35,029 nt of DNA from Candidatus Magnetominusculus dajiuhuensis (GTDB lineage: Bacteria; Nitrospirota; Thermodesulfovibrionia; Thermodesulfovibrionales; Magnetobacteriaceae): NCBI GenBank assembly GCA_015233465.1, contig JADFXP010000025.1:1-35029 (forward strand). Direction: 5' to 3'. How positions within the stretch are numbered: position 1 is the stretch's first letter; every line of letters begins with the position of its first letter. Positions 14,683 through 24,306 of this stretch are shown in pieces. The notes below the pieces were generated by a model. That model was not told the DNA's origin and searched no databases. It saw nothing but the letters and a program-made list of their open reading frames with translations. Position numbers and translations under genes: made by a program.

Positions 14683-16554
14683 GTGACTAAAACTCCACTA
14701 AAAGTTCAAGTGCCAGATGTTGATTACTGGAAAAAACAAATTAAATGTCAGGATGCCTGTCCTGTGCATACAGACGCTAGAGGTTATGTGCGCGCGCTTG
14801 CACAGGGCAATTTTGAGCAGGCATATCTGATAGCAAGGGCTCCAAATCCGCTTGCATCAATCTGCGGAAGGGTTTGCGGAGCGCCGTGTGAGGCTGCCTG
14901 CAGGAGGGGTACTTTAGATCAGAGTATTTCAATTCGCGCTCTAAAACGCTCAGCAATTGAGATTGGCAGAGGCGATCTTAAGGCAATTGAAGTGGTAGAT
15001 AAGATAAGGGATAACCTATCGCAGAGAGATTGCTCTGATATAGAAGACCTTGGCAATATGCTGATGGGGCTTGATACAGGCAAGATTAAAAAGATTGAGG
15101 GTAAGACTGTAGGGATTATAGGTTCAGGCCCTGCGGGATTAGCTGTGGCGCATGATCTTGCAATATTAGGGGCAAAGGTTACAATTTATGAGATGGAGCC
15201 AGTTCCGGCAGGGATGTTATATTTGGGAATTCCAGCCTATCGTTTGCCAAGGGAATTGATATTAGCTGAGGTAGAGGTTATAAAGACCCTTGGGGTTGAG
15301 ATAAAGACTAATTGCACAATTGGAAGAGATGTGACTCTACAGGAATTGAGAGATCGTCATGATATAGTGGTTATAGCAGTTGGTATGAAGTCATCAAGAT
15401 CTCTGCCTCTGCCCGGCGCTGATGCTAAGGGGGTAATTGGAGGGGTAGAGTTTTTGAGGGATGTAGCCTTAAATCTCCCTCATGGAATTGGCAGGAAGGT
15501 TGTTGTACTTGGAGGTGGTAATGTTGCTTATGACGTTGCCAGAACCGCTCTGAGGAGGCAGCAGATTGATATAGTTGGAACTGCGTATAGGATGGTTAAG
15601 GATGTACATGTTACGCTTTGCTGTATTGAAAAGTATGAGCAAATGCTTGCTGATGAGATAGAGATACTTGAAGGCGAGGAAGAAGGAGTTCATCGTCAAA
15701 ATGGTTATGGCCCTCAAGAGATATTGACTGAAAATGGGAAGGTCAAAGGAGTATTGTTTCATAAGATAATTTCTATATTTGATGAAAACGGGAGATTTAA
15801 TCCTAAGTATGACCCAAACGATAAGATAATCCTTGAGGCAGACACAGTAATGTGGGCAGTTGGCCAGAAGTCTAATCTTACATTTATAGATCCTGAGAAG
15901 GACGGTATCCAATTAGATCCAAGGGGCGTGCTGGTATGTGACAAAGAGACGCTTGAGAGCACTGCCAAAAATGTATATGTAGCAGGCGATTTAGCGCATG
16001 GTGCAAGGCTTATGATAGATGCTATTGCAAGCGGTAAAAAGGCAGCAAGGAGTATTTATAAGAGATTAACCGGCGAGGAGATCAAGTATAATCTTGATTG
16101 TAATCATAGTAAAGAAGAGGGTTATGGCAGAGAGCTTGGGTATGAGCGTATAATGCGCAGCGCCCTTGATGCAGTGCCTGTTAGAGATAGAATCACTGCT
16201 GTTGATAGAATAGTAGAGATGGGGTTTACTAAGGGTCAGGCGAAGATAGAGGGTTCAAGGTGTTTTGACTGCTCGGTAAATACAGTATTTAATGGAGAAT
16301 ATTGTGTGCTTTGTGGAGGATGCGCGGATGTTTGTCCTGAATTGTGTTTGAAATTAGTGCCTGTGTCTGAGTTAAATGGAGATAAGTCTTTTGATCAATT
16401 GACAAATATTATGAAGGATAAAAAACAGACCGATGTATTAACTGCAATTATAAAAGATGAGGAAAGGTGTATTAGATGCGGGTTGTGTGCCACACGCTGC
16501 CCGGCTAATGCGATTACTATGGAGAGATTTACATTTAAGGAGTCAATCGTATGA
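14683..16554 (+). CDS. FAD/NAD(P)-binding oxidoreductase with N- and C-terminal Fe-S domains (GltD-like)
   Basis: The 623-residue flavoprotein starts at GTG 14683. An N-terminal Fe-S domain has C22 and C26 (CQDACPVHT) and [13 protein letters not shown] (61-73). The FAD site [12 protein letters not shown] (143-154) and the nucleotide site [11 protein letters not shown] (near 276-284) follow. Two ferredoxin motifs end the protein ([12 protein letters not shown] and [12 protein letters not shown]). This is the GltD/NfnB-like fold with extra clusters. It overlaps the Rieske gene by four bases (ATGA), so it is probably part of, or works with, the bc complex, moving electrons between it and NAD(P)(H). 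Similar flavoproteins sit beside bc complexes in anammox bacteria, as I recall. Confidence 0.88.
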   Translation: MTKTPLKVQVPDVDYWKKQIKCQDACPVHTDARGYVRALAQGNFEQAYLIARAPNPLASICGRVCGAPCEAACRRGTLDQSISIRALKRSAIEIGRGDLKAIEVVDKIRDNLSQRDCSDIEDLGNMLMGLDTGKIKKIEGKTVGIIGSGPAGLAVAHDLAILGAKVTIYEMEPVPAGMLYLGIPAYRLPRELILAEVEVIKTLGVEIKTNCTIGRDVTLQELRDRHDIVVIAVGMKSSRSLPLPGADAKGVIGGVEFLRDVALNLPHGIGRKVVVLGGGNVAYDVARTALRRQQIDIVGTAYRMVKDVHVTLCCIEKYEQMLADEIEILEGEEEGVHRQNGYGPQEILTENGKVKGVLFHKIISIFDENGRFNPKYDPNDKIILEADTVMWAVGQKSNLTFIDPEKDGIQLDPRGVLVCDKETLESTAKNVYVAGDLAHGARLMIDAIASGKKAARSIYKRLTGEEIKYNLDCNHSKEEGYGRELGYERIMRSALDAVPVRDRITAVDRIVEMGFTKGQAKIEGSRCFDCSVNTVFNGEYCVLCGGCADVCPELCLKLVPVSELNGDKSFDQLTNIMKDKKQTDVLTAIIKDEERCIRCGLCATRCPANAITMERFTFKESIV

Positions 16555-17018
16555 GCAGTATAACAACAAATGAAAAGGTCAGCAGGAGGGATTTTCTATC
16601 TATTGGGGCGATAGTAGGCGCTATATCTGCCTTTGCTCTTTCAATTTTTGGTCTTATGAAATTTCCAATGCCAGGGCTTTTTCCAGATGTTTCAAGTATT
16701 TTTAAGATAGGAAAGGTTGAGGATTTTCCCGTGGACTCTTCAAAGATTATTTCTGACAGGAATGTTATGGTGTCTCGTGACGCTGAGGGTATCTATGCTA
16801 TTTCATTGGTATGCACGCATTTAGGCTGTATAGTTGCCCCATCTGAGAGTGGTTATAAATGTCCTTGTCACGGTTCGGTTTATGATGTACTTGGCAATGT
16901 TTTAGGAGGGCCAGCTCCAAAGGGTTTAAATTGGTTTGAGGTATCACTTAGCCCAACTGGGAAATTATTAGTGGATGCAAGTAAGACAGTTAAGGCAGGA
17001 ACAAAGTTCGCAGTTTAA
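16551..17018 (+). CDS. Rieske [2Fe-2S] protein of a cytochrome bc/b6f-type complex
   Basis: The 155-residue protein has a twin-arginine anchor ([14 protein letters not shown]) and one N-terminal transmembrane helix. The Rieske ligand boxes are CTHLGC (88-93) and CPCHGS (104-109), giving two cysteines, two histidines and the disulfide cysteines. The domain ends with [13 protein letters not shown], as in b6f/bc1 Rieske proteins. It takes an electron from quinol at the Qo site of cytochrome b and passes it to cytochrome c. It is coupled to the flavoprotein gene by ATGA overlap. Confidence 0.93.
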   Translation: MSSITTNEKVSRRDFLSIGAIVGAISAFALSIFGLMKFPMPGLFPDVSSIFKIGKVEDFPVDSSKIISDRNVMVSRDAEGIYAISLVCTHLGCIVAPSESGYKCPCHGSVYDVLGNVLGGPAPKGLNWFEVSLSPTGKLLVDASKTVKAGTKFAV

Positions 17019-17093
17019 GTGAAAAGTTAAAAACTAAAAACTAAAAGTGGAAGGCATTTAAATGAAATTATTTTCACTTTTCACTTTTCACTT
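17017..17093. repeat. AT-rich inverted repeat and TTTTCAC triplet after the Rieske gene
   Basis: AAGTGAAAAG (17017-17026) pairs with CTTTTCACTT (17077-17086 or 17084-17093). The right arm is a 7-bp tandem, TTTTCAC three times (17071-17091). Between the arms, 17043-17063 is identical over 21 bases to 5461-5481 at the end of kdtA. The structure could act as a weak terminator or attenuator between the Rieske and cytochrome b genes. Confidence 0.6.
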
Positions 17094-17154
17094 TGTTCAC
17101 AAGTTGTTTAGGTAAAATAAACGGCAAAATAAAATCAGGAAAGGGTTTAAAACT

Positions 17155-18705
17155 ATGGCAAAAGACGCAATAGAGATTTTTATTGAGAATTTAAAGAAAT
17201 TACCATTATTATTTAAGCAATCGCTGATACGTCATGATAAGCCGACTTCCGACAGGGCAAAGAGTCAGACGGTTTTTAGTAACATCTTCCTACATATTCA
17301 CAGCACCAGAGTCCACCGCTATACGCTTAAACCAACCTTTACTTTTGGATTAGGAATAATGGCTGCATCTTCATTTATGATCCTTTGTATTACTGGGGTT
17401 ATATTGATGGTTTATTATAAACCATCGGTCGCGCTTGCGTATGATTCCATCAAGGATATTCAGTTTATTGTCCCTGGTGGTAAGTTTATAAGAAATCTTC
17501 ACAGGCTTGCCACAAATATTATGATTATTTCAGTTATGCTTCACATGGGCAGGGTGTTTTATACTGCTGCTTATAAGGGAGAAAGGGCTTTTAACTGGGT
17601 CTTGGGAGTGGGTTTATATATAGTGACGATTTTACTTAGTTTTACAGGATATCTGCTTCCTTGGGATCAACTGGCATATTGGGCTGTGACTATTGGGGCT
17701 AACATTGCTGCATCTCCTCGTGAGATAACGGATGCGCTTGGAATAACCTCACTTTTTGATATTGGCGGATTAACTAGGACAATGATTCTTGGTTCTGAAA
17801 GCATAGGGCAAGAGGCATTGACCAGATTTTATTTTATTCATATAATGGTTCTGCCAATATTATTGATACTGCTTTTAAGTCCTCATCTTTGGAGAGTGCG
17901 AAAAGACGGAGGTCTGGCAAAGCCTGAAAATATTACAGAAGAAGATCTGGTAAACACGCCAAAAGATAGTTATTCTGATAAGGTATTTATAAATGCTGCC
18001 CCTGAAAAGACATATAATTTGATGTGCATGGTTAAAGGGACGTCTCCTGCTGTAGGCAAGGGGCCAGAGAATACAGTTTCAAGCTGGCCGTATTTATTTA
18101 CTGCTGAGGTAGGGATATTTATATTTACGCTTGCTATATGCTGCCTTTATGCGCTGTTTGTGGATGCCCCGTTAAAAGAGATGGCAAATCCTATGGTTCC
18201 TGAAAATCCAGCTAAAGCGCCGTGGTATTTCCTTGGCGTGCAGGAGCTTGTTTCATATTCTGCATTTATGGGCGGGGTAGGAATTCCTACTATTGTGCTT
18301 ATAGGATTAGGGCTTGTTCCATATTTAGATAGAGAGAAACAGCAGCTTGGACGTTGGTTTGATGATGAGACAGGGCTGCTGGTAGCAACGAAATCAGCAA
18401 TATTTTCAGCAGTTACCTGCATCGGCACATTAATCTTTCTTGTGGCATTTGGATGGCTTAGGAATTGGTTTCCACATATTCCTCAGTTAATAATCATTGT
18501 GTTAAATCCAGGAACTGTATTATTGACTGCGGTTATATTATGGTCAATCCATATTATGAAGACCTTTCAATCAACACGTCTTGCTGCGATTTCTCTATTT
18601 ACATGTTTTATAGTATTTTTCTTAATATTAACATATTTTGCTGTATACCATCGCGGTCCAAACTGGGCATTTTACTGGTGGCCGAGTATGTGGCCTATAC
18701 ATTAA
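17155..18705 (+). CDS. Cytochrome b subunit (fused N- and C-terminal halves) of a b6f-like complex
   Basis: The 516-residue membrane protein joins the cytochrome b/b6 N-terminal part (HRYTLKPTFTFGLG onward) with the C-terminal part. Haem ligands are visible: NLHRLATNIMIISVMLH, with 13 residues between histidines, and IHIMVLPILLILLLSPH, with 14 between. A 13/14 pattern is the b6f type, whereas bc1 has 13/13. The Qo region reads PAKAPWYFLGVQELV in place of PEWY. SFTGYLLPWDQLAYWAV is the conserved quinol-site helix. It oxidises quinol with the upstream Rieske protein; the downstream multihaem cytochrome would be the electron acceptor. GGAAAGGG precedes ATG 17155. Confidence 0.92.
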   Translation: MAKDAIEIFIENLKKLPLLFKQSLIRHDKPTSDRAKSQTVFSNIFLHIHSTRVHRYTLKPTFTFGLGIMAASSFMILCITGVILMVYYKPSVALAYDSIKDIQFIVPGGKFIRNLHRLATNIMIISVMLHMGRVFYTAAYKGERAFNWVLGVGLYIVTILLSFTGYLLPWDQLAYWAVTIGANIAASPREITDALGITSLFDIGGLTRTMILGSESIGQEALTRFYFIHIMVLPILLILLLSPHLWRVRKDGGLAKPENITEEDLVNTPKDSYSDKVFINAAPEKTYNLMCMVKGTSPAVGKGPENTVSSWPYLFTAEVGIFIFTLAICCLYALFVDAPLKEMANPMVPENPAKAPWYFLGVQELVSYSAFMGGVGIPTIVLIGLGLVPYLDREKQQLGRWFDDETGLLVATKSAIFSAVTCIGTLIFLVAFGWLRNWFPHIPQLIIIVLNPGTVLLTAVILWSIHIMKTFQSTRLAAISLFTCFIVFFLILTYFAVYHRGPNWAFYWWPSMWPIH

Positions 18706-18761
18706 TAACATGACTTCGTATATGGAATATTCACAAAAATATAGAAGGAAGGGATAGTGGT

Positions 18762-21437
18762 ATGAAAGAGATTAAAAAACTAATATTGGTGTCAAGTGTT
18801 ATTGTCTGCCTCGTGCTTCTAATAGAGGCGTTTAAAGACAATATCTACAGTGAGTGGCGCACATATCAAGACAAATACATCGTAGCCATGCTTAAAACAT
18901 CAACAACTGATATGGAAAGGAATCTGGCAAGAAATTATAGTGTCAAGATGCGCCAGATAGTCCTTCCTGAATTAGATCGTTCTGACAGATGTGTTAGCTG
19001 TCATGTAGGAATGGAAGACCCTCGCATGGTAAATATGCCAAATCCGTTAAAGACTCATCCGGGTAATTATCTGGAAACTCATGATGTGGAAAAGGTAGGA
19101 TGTACAGTCTGTCATGACGGACAGGGCAGGGCGCTTACAGCAAAGGAGGCGCATGCAAATGAGCATGGTTTATATTGGGAGCAGCCGCTGCTGAAGGGAG
19201 CGTTAATTCAGGCAAATTGTTCCAGATGTCATTCTACGGAAATTGCTGAAAATGACCAATATAACAGGGGCAAGGAGTTGTTTGAGAAAAATGACTGTCG
19301 TAGATGTCATAAGGAAAGTGGAAAGGGCGGAGGCATAGGGCCTGATCTATCTGATATAACAAATGCAAGCCCTCATACAAAGATGCCGGTGCCTGCAAAT
19401 CGTGAGGTGTATCTAAAGAAATTTGATGGAAACGTTAATGCTGCGTATATATTTGAGGCAGTGTTTCAGCCTAAGATACAGCCGGCTAACTCAATTATGC
19501 CAGATTTTAAATTTAATGAGATAGAGGCTGCGGATTTGACTGTATATATTAAGAGTCTTTCAGCTCTAAAGATGCCGAAGTCTTTGGTTTCTGTAAAGAG
19601 TGAAAAGCTGCCTCAGATGCCTGAGGCAAGGGGCGCTAGGCTATATGCAATGTATTGCAGAGGCTGTCATGGTGAAAGCGGAGAAGGGAAGCACCTTGAA
19701 GACCTAAAATGTATAGCTCCAGCTATAGCTAATCAGGAATTTCAAGCTATTGCTGACAATAGATTTTTTGTTAATGCAATAAGCTATGGCAGAGGCGGAC
19801 AGATGTCTCCATATATTTCTTCAGGAGGATTGAGTGCTGAAGAGATAAGTGATTTGACTGCATATCTAAAGACATTTAAAACACAGCCTCCAACCTACGA
19901 AGAGGTTCGTAAGATTACACCAGACCCTGAATTTGGTAAGATATTATTTAACGGTAACTGCGCAAATTGTCACGGTTATGAGGGCAGATATAGAAAGGAC
20001 TCAATTGGGCCAACTCTAAGAAATCCATCTCTGATGGGTTTTGCTGATGATAAATTTTGGTATAATACGATAACAAAAGGCAGGGTAGGAACTGCAATGC
20101 CGTCATGGTATTTTCTTTCTAAGGATCAGCTTGCAGATTTGATGGCGTATCTTGGGACGTTTAAAGAAGAAACTCTCTCTACTCAAAAGGTCTTGGCATT
20201 GGTTAAGTCTTCTAATATTTCAACAGAGGATGGAGAGAAGTTATATAAGGGCAATTGTGCAGTATGTCATGCAACGGATGGATTGGGAGCTCTTGGGCCA
20301 AATCTTGCCAATCCAGAGTTTCAGAGACTTGCAGATGCCTCATATCTGCTAAGGGTTATCAAAGAAGGAAGAGATGGAACTGCAATGCCTTCATGGAATC
20401 ATCTTTCTAATGAAGATGTTGCAAGTGTTATAAAATATATTAAGACGTGGCAGAACGGACAGTCTGTGAATGCCTCAAGTGATACTGAGATGAAATCTGT
20501 ATCAAAGAAGGTAAAGTCAGATAAACCGATAGTAGAGATGGCTGCATTAAAACAGGCTGCTGACACTATAAATACAGACAATGCTAGCGGTAAAGAGATA
20601 TTTGAGACAGTTTGCGCTCAATGTCATGGTTCAAGGGATAAAAATAGCACGAGAATGGCGCCTGCAATATTATCAAAGGGATTTTTATCACAGGCATCTG
20701 ATAGATTTATCAGAGAAATAGTAAAATATGGAAGAAGTCAGACCCAGATGAGACCAAATCTAAAGGGTAAGGGCGGGATTGTAGAGATATCTGAGGCGCA
20801 GATTAACTCTGTTGTTGCGTATATTCGTTCCTTTGAATCTAATCCTCTTGAGTTAAGGGGTGTTGCAACTGTGGCAGGCGACGCTCAGATTGGGGCATAT
20901 ATGTTTAAGACTAACTGCGCTCAGTGTCATGGTGAGAATGCTCAAGGCGGAAATGGACCTGGTATTGGTAAGATTGGATTTTTGACACAGGTCTCTGACG
21001 GCTTTATCATGGGAATGGCAAGGATGGGCAGAAATGGTTCAGAGATGAGGCCCTTTACTCCATATGGCGGAGATGGTTTTAGCAATATGACTGAAAAAGA
21101 CCTGTCAGATATAGTGGCATTTTTAAGGAGCAATGTTGAGCGGGCGACATTTTCTGGTAAAACAGTGCGAGGTGTTGTTGAGGATGGGCAGTTAATTTTT
21201 GAGACTAATTGCGCTCAATGTCACGGTAAAAAAGGCAAAGGGGGACTTGCTCCAGCCCTTGGCAATAAGGTATTTCTAACACGTATTGCATTTGATAGTT
21301 ATTTACAGGCAACTATGGCACTTGGACGTCATAACACACAGATGCGTTCTATGATGACTGGAGGCGGAGGAGTGGTAGAATTAAAGGCACCAGAGGTTAA
21401 TAATGTTATCAGTTATTTGAAGTCATTAGCTCAGTGA
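18762..21437 (+). CDS. Membrane-anchored 10-haem c-type cytochrome with repeated monohaem domains
   Basis: The 891-residue protein has one N-terminal membrane anchor (LILVSSVIVCLVLLIEA). Ten CxxCH motifs start near residues 77, 114, 153, 179, 299, 400, 499, 618, 719 and 817. The first four are closely packed, like a multihaem module. The last six are about 100 residues apart, each in a class I cytochrome c domain with a GPxLxNP or similar loop and a distal methionine (for example GTAMPSW, TQMRP, SEMRP). Repeats 8-10 share CAQCHG and are most alike. It lies 56 bp after cytochrome b, preceded by AAGGAAGGG, and likely replaces cytochrome c1/f while extending as a chain into the periplasm. Confidence 0.92.
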   Translation: MKEIKKLILVSSVIVCLVLLIEAFKDNIYSEWRTYQDKYIVAMLKTSTTDMERNLARNYSVKMRQIVLPELDRSDRCVSCHVGMEDPRMVNMPNPLKTHPGNYLETHDVEKVGCTVCHDGQGRALTAKEAHANEHGLYWEQPLLKGALIQANCSRCHSTEIAENDQYNRGKELFEKNDCRRCHKESGKGGGIGPDLSDITNASPHTKMPVPANREVYLKKFDGNVNAAYIFEAVFQPKIQPANSIMPDFKFNEIEAADLTVYIKSLSALKMPKSLVSVKSEKLPQMPEARGARLYAMYCRGCHGESGEGKHLEDLKCIAPAIANQEFQAIADNRFFVNAISYGRGGQMSPYISSGGLSAEEISDLTAYLKTFKTQPPTYEEVRKITPDPEFGKILFNGNCANCHGYEGRYRKDSIGPTLRNPSLMGFADDKFWYNTITKGRVGTAMPSWYFLSKDQLADLMAYLGTFKEETLSTQKVLALVKSSNISTEDGEKLYKGNCAVCHATDGLGALGPNLANPEFQRLADASYLLRVIKEGRDGTAMPSWNHLSNEDVASVIKYIKTWQNGQSVNASSDTEMKSVSKKVKSDKPIVEMAALKQAADTINTDNASGKEIFETVCAQCHGSRDKNSTRMAPAILSKGFLSQASDRFIREIVKYGRSQTQMRPNLKGKGGIVEISEAQINSVVAYIRSFESNPLELRGVATVAGDAQIGAYMFKTNCAQCHGENAQGGNGPGIGKIGFLTQVSDGFIMGMARMGRNGSEMRPFTPYGGDGFSNMTEKDLSDIVAFLRSNVERATFSGKTVRGVVEDGQLIFETNCAQCHGKKGKGGLAPALGNKVFLTRIAFDSYLQATMALGRHNTQMRSMMTGGGGVVELKAPEVNNVISYLKSLAQ

Positions 21438-21494
21438 GATAAGAAGGCGTTCAATATAAATAGGATAAATAATAATATTTAAAGGAGTTAAAAT

Positions 21495-24158
21495 ATGAAA
21501 GGTAAAAGAGGCTCAGTAACAAGAAGAAACTTCTTAAAAGGCGCAGTAGCTGGAGCAGCAGCAGTTGGGATGGGCGATATGTTGTTTGCCCCTGATAAGG
21601 TCTTGGCTGAGGAGATGGGTACTGTAACTGGGATAAAAGAGTATGCCTCACAGTGTCCATACTGCGGCGTTGGCTGCGGGACAATAATTAAGGCTGATAA
21701 GACAGGTAAGATAATAGGAGTTGTCCCTGATAAACAGCATCCAACCAATAAGGGCGTACAGTGCATAAAGGGTTTAAATGCCGATGAGCCGACATATATA
21801 GACCGCTTGACTCAGGTATTAATCAGAAAAGACATGAGTGATCCAATAACCGGTTATGTGTCTAAATCCAAAGGAAGTTTTGACGATAATGATTTTAGGG
21901 TAGCAACATATAAAGAGGCAGAAGAGCTTGTCTTAAAGAAAACCAAGCAGATTTATGATAAATTTGGCGGTAATGCAATTGGGCTTTATGGGTCTGGACA
22001 GTTGACTGTAGAGGCGCAGTGGATAGAGAATAAGCTGATGAAAGGTGTGCTTCAGTCAAATTCCATTGAGGCAAATGCGCGTATGTGTATGACCTCAGCT
22101 GTAACTGGATATATTGCAACACTTGGTTCAGATACCCCTCCGCTTTCTTATGATGATTTAGAGTTATCTGATATGATAACCTTCTGGGGACATAATGCAA
22201 GAGAGTCTCATCCAATTATATTCTGGCGTATAGCAGATCATAAAAAGGCAAAAGGCATTCCAACCTGTGTTTCAGACCCAAGAAGAACAGGTACTGCGCA
22301 GGCCCTTGAATCAATTAATCCGCGTAATAGTTATCATTTTAGGACAATAAATGGCGATATCTCAATACTTAATGCAATAGGACATTGTCTTGTTACAGAT
22401 CATAATGATGTAATTGCCTATGATTTTCTCAAGGCAAATGTAGCTGGATGGGAAGATTACATCAAGATGGTCAAAGAAGAATATAAGCCTGAAAATGTCA
22501 AAGACAGGACTCAGGTAGATCCAAAACTGATAAGAACAGTTGCTGCTCAATGGGCAGAGGCAACAAGAAAGGGTAATAAGCGCGGTACTGGCGGGGTTAT
22601 ATCTATGTGGGGTATAGGATATAATCAGCACATTCACGGACAGCACAATATCATAAGTTTAATAAATCTACATGCCCTAACAGGAAATATAGGTAGACCG
22701 GGAGCTGGACCGTTTTCAATGACAGGTCAGCCAAATGCAATGGGCGAGCGTTTGATGGGCGGACTTACAAGCAGGCTGCCGTTTAATTGCGGTCTTGACG
22801 ATGAAAAACGCAGGAAACATACAGCTGAGACGTGGTCTATGCCTATGGCAAGGCTTGATAAGGCTATGTCATATAAAAATCCGGGGTTTATGGTTGGATT
22901 ATTTGAACGCGTTTTAAAGGGTGAGATTAAGCAGTTGTTTTATATGTATACAACACATGTCCATCAGCCGGATGTACTTAACTTAGTAAGGCCTGGAATG
23001 ACAAAGAGTTTTACAATAGTTCAAGATATATATCGTCATGCTCCGAATAATCTATACGCAGATGTAATATTCCCATGTCTGACATGGGGCGAGTGGCAGG
23101 GCGGAACATATATTAGTTCAGAGCGTAGGATAAATGTAGTAGATGGCGTTGGAAAGGGCGCGCCAGGACTTGAAAATTGTGTTCCTGACCTTGATTATGC
23201 AATAGATAAGGGCATTAGTATTGCTAACGCCTTAGGACTGGACGGGAAAAAGATATTTCCATATAAGAAGAAAAAGTTTCATCCAGACGGTCCTCTAATG
23301 TATGATTCAGAAGAGGTATTTGATGAAATAGTCAGAGGTTCTAAGGGCTCTGATGCCGATCTCTCTGGTATGAAAGAGGTCAAAGAGAAAGACGGCGTTG
23401 GATATTATGATCAGATAAGAAAATTAAAAGGCATGCAGTGGCCTGCTCCGACCTATGAGATAGCAAAAGACGGCGGCACAAAGAGAAGATACATGGGACA
23501 AGAAGGATGGGATGCTAAGCCATACGGTAATTTCAGAACCAAAGACGGCAAACTTCATATGAAGTCATGCAGGCAGGATTATTCACAGCGTCAGGCTGTA
23601 ACAGAAGAGTTGATGAAGATAGGCGTTGTGCCCGGCATGTATGCCTCTGAGAATATTCCATTACTTGAAAAGGCAAGGGATATGGCACTTACTCCTGAAC
23701 TTCCAGATATGAGTTTCTTAGGTAAGCATTGGAAGGATGTCCCAGCAGGCAAGTATCCATTTTGGGTTGGACTTGGAATAGTGTATGAGCATTTCCACAC
23801 TGCTAAGACCATAAGAGGCGCTACAACAAGAAGGCTTGTGCCTGAGCAATATGTAGAGATGCACCCTGATGATGCCACAGAGAATGGACTGCGTGACGGC
23901 GATAAGATTAGAGTAAGCACAAGACGCGGAAGTTATGAAGGCAGGGTAAGCGTTGGCGGTATGAGAAGTAAGGTAAGGCCTGCTAGGAATGAAGTTCCAA
24001 AGGGGTATTTATTCTCGCCTTGGAATCTGTCTGTAGCCGATTCAGCAGACCCTAAAAAGAATAAATGGCTGGTTAATGCTGTTTCACACAGGGCTTTTGA
24101 CCCAGTTTCAGGACAGTGTGATTATAAGAAACTTGCTGCTAGAATAGAGAAAATTTAA
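21495..24158 (+). CDS. napA: NapA-type periplasmic molybdopterin oxidoreductase (candidate nitrate reductase)
   Basis: The 887-residue protein opens with a Tat signal (TRRNFLKG). The [4Fe-4S] ligands are C54, C57, C61 and C90 (CPYCGVGC...C). The molybdenum ligand is C198 in ARMCMTSAV, matching the NapA phrase around its Mo cysteine. GQPNAMGE, SSERR and a NapA-like C-terminus (FDPVSGQCDYKKLAARI) support the NapA branch over formate dehydrogenase. It is longer than usual NapA (about 750-830), with extra sequence in the last third, so another substrate is possible. AAAGGAG precedes the ATG. No napB, napC or napD is seen nearby. Confidence 0.8.
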   Translation: MKGKRGSVTRRNFLKGAVAGAAAVGMGDMLFAPDKVLAEEMGTVTGIKEYASQCPYCGVGCGTIIKADKTGKIIGVVPDKQHPTNKGVQCIKGLNADEPTYIDRLTQVLIRKDMSDPITGYVSKSKGSFDDNDFRVATYKEAEELVLKKTKQIYDKFGGNAIGLYGSGQLTVEAQWIENKLMKGVLQSNSIEANARMCMTSAVTGYIATLGSDTPPLSYDDLELSDMITFWGHNARESHPIIFWRIADHKKAKGIPTCVSDPRRTGTAQALESINPRNSYHFRTINGDISILNAIGHCLVTDHNDVIAYDFLKANVAGWEDYIKMVKEEYKPENVKDRTQVDPKLIRTVAAQWAEATRKGNKRGTGGVISMWGIGYNQHIHGQHNIISLINLHALTGNIGRPGAGPFSMTGQPNAMGERLMGGLTSRLPFNCGLDDEKRRKHTAETWSMPMARLDKAMSYKNPGFMVGLFERVLKGEIKQLFYMYTTHVHQPDVLNLVRPGMTKSFTIVQDIYRHAPNNLYADVIFPCLTWGEWQGGTYISSERRINVVDGVGKGAPGLENCVPDLDYAIDKGISIANALGLDGKKIFPYKKKKFHPDGPLMYDSEEVFDEIVRGSKGSDADLSGMKEVKEKDGVGYYDQIRKLKGMQWPAPTYEIAKDGGTKRRYMGQEGWDAKPYGNFRTKDGKLHMKSCRQDYSQRQAVTEELMKIGVVPGMYASENIPLLEKARDMALTPELPDMSFLGKHWKDVPAGKYPFWVGLGIVYEHFHTAKTIRGATTRRLVPEQYVEMHPDDATENGLRDGDKIRVSTRRGSYEGRVSVGGMRSKVRPARNEVPKGYLFSPWNLSVADSADPKKNKWLVNAVSHRAFDPVSGQCDYKKLAARIEKI

Positions 24159-24160
24159 GT

Positions 24161-24219
24161 AACCCTTTAAGGGCTCTGCCCTTAAAAATCCCGCAAGGGA
24201 ACTCGTCCCCTTGACCCCA
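24161..24219 (-). repeat. Double-hairpin repeat, copy 1 of an inverted pair
   Basis: This is a minus-oriented copy of the repeat family: AAGGGCTCTGCCCTT, then AAATCCCGCAAGGGA and a CTCGTCCCC block, starting two bases after the napA stop. With the plus-oriented copy at 24233-24293 it forms one large imperfect hairpin, which may weaken transcription between napA and the downstream ferredoxin genes. Confidence 0.8.
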
Positions 24220-24232
24220 TAATCTTTTTATT

Positions 24233-24293
24233 AAGGGGTCAAGGGGTCTTAGACTCCTTGCGGGAGCCCATAGATGAAAAGGGCAGAGCCCTC
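24233..24293 (+). repeat. Double-hairpin repeat, diverged copy 2 of the inverted pair
   Basis: This plus-oriented, diverged copy begins AAGGGGTCAAGGGGTC, continues with CTCCTTGCGGGAGCCC and ends with AAGGGCAGAGCCCT. It faces copy 1. Its subtype matches copy C near 28732, sharing the GGGAGCCC...ATGAAAAGGGC-type segment in reverse. Confidence 0.75.
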
Positions 24294-24306
24294 ATGACAA
24301 ATAAAA

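Noticed and set aside
14683..16554. Glutamate synthase small subunit (gltD)
   Set aside because: The core is GltD-like, but two additional C-terminal clusters and the four-base overlap with a Rieske gene argue for a respiratory role; no gltB is present.
17071..17091. TTTTCAC triplet as an array of binding sites
   Set aside because: Three abutting 7-mers in AT-rich DNA are more simply explained as a slippage repeat forming the right arm of an inverted repeat.
18762..21437. Subunit of alternative complex III
   Set aside because: The neighbours are a Rieske protein and a true cytochrome b, which alternative complex III lacks; no ActB/ActC-like genes adjoin it.
21495..24158. Formate dehydrogenase identity for the molybdoenzyme
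   Set aside because: The overall fold is shared, but the Mo-ligand context ARMCMTSAV, the GQPNAMGE stretch and the C-terminal FDPVSGQCDYKK follow NapA rather than FdhF-type enzymes, and there is no in-frame TGA suggesting selenocysteine.
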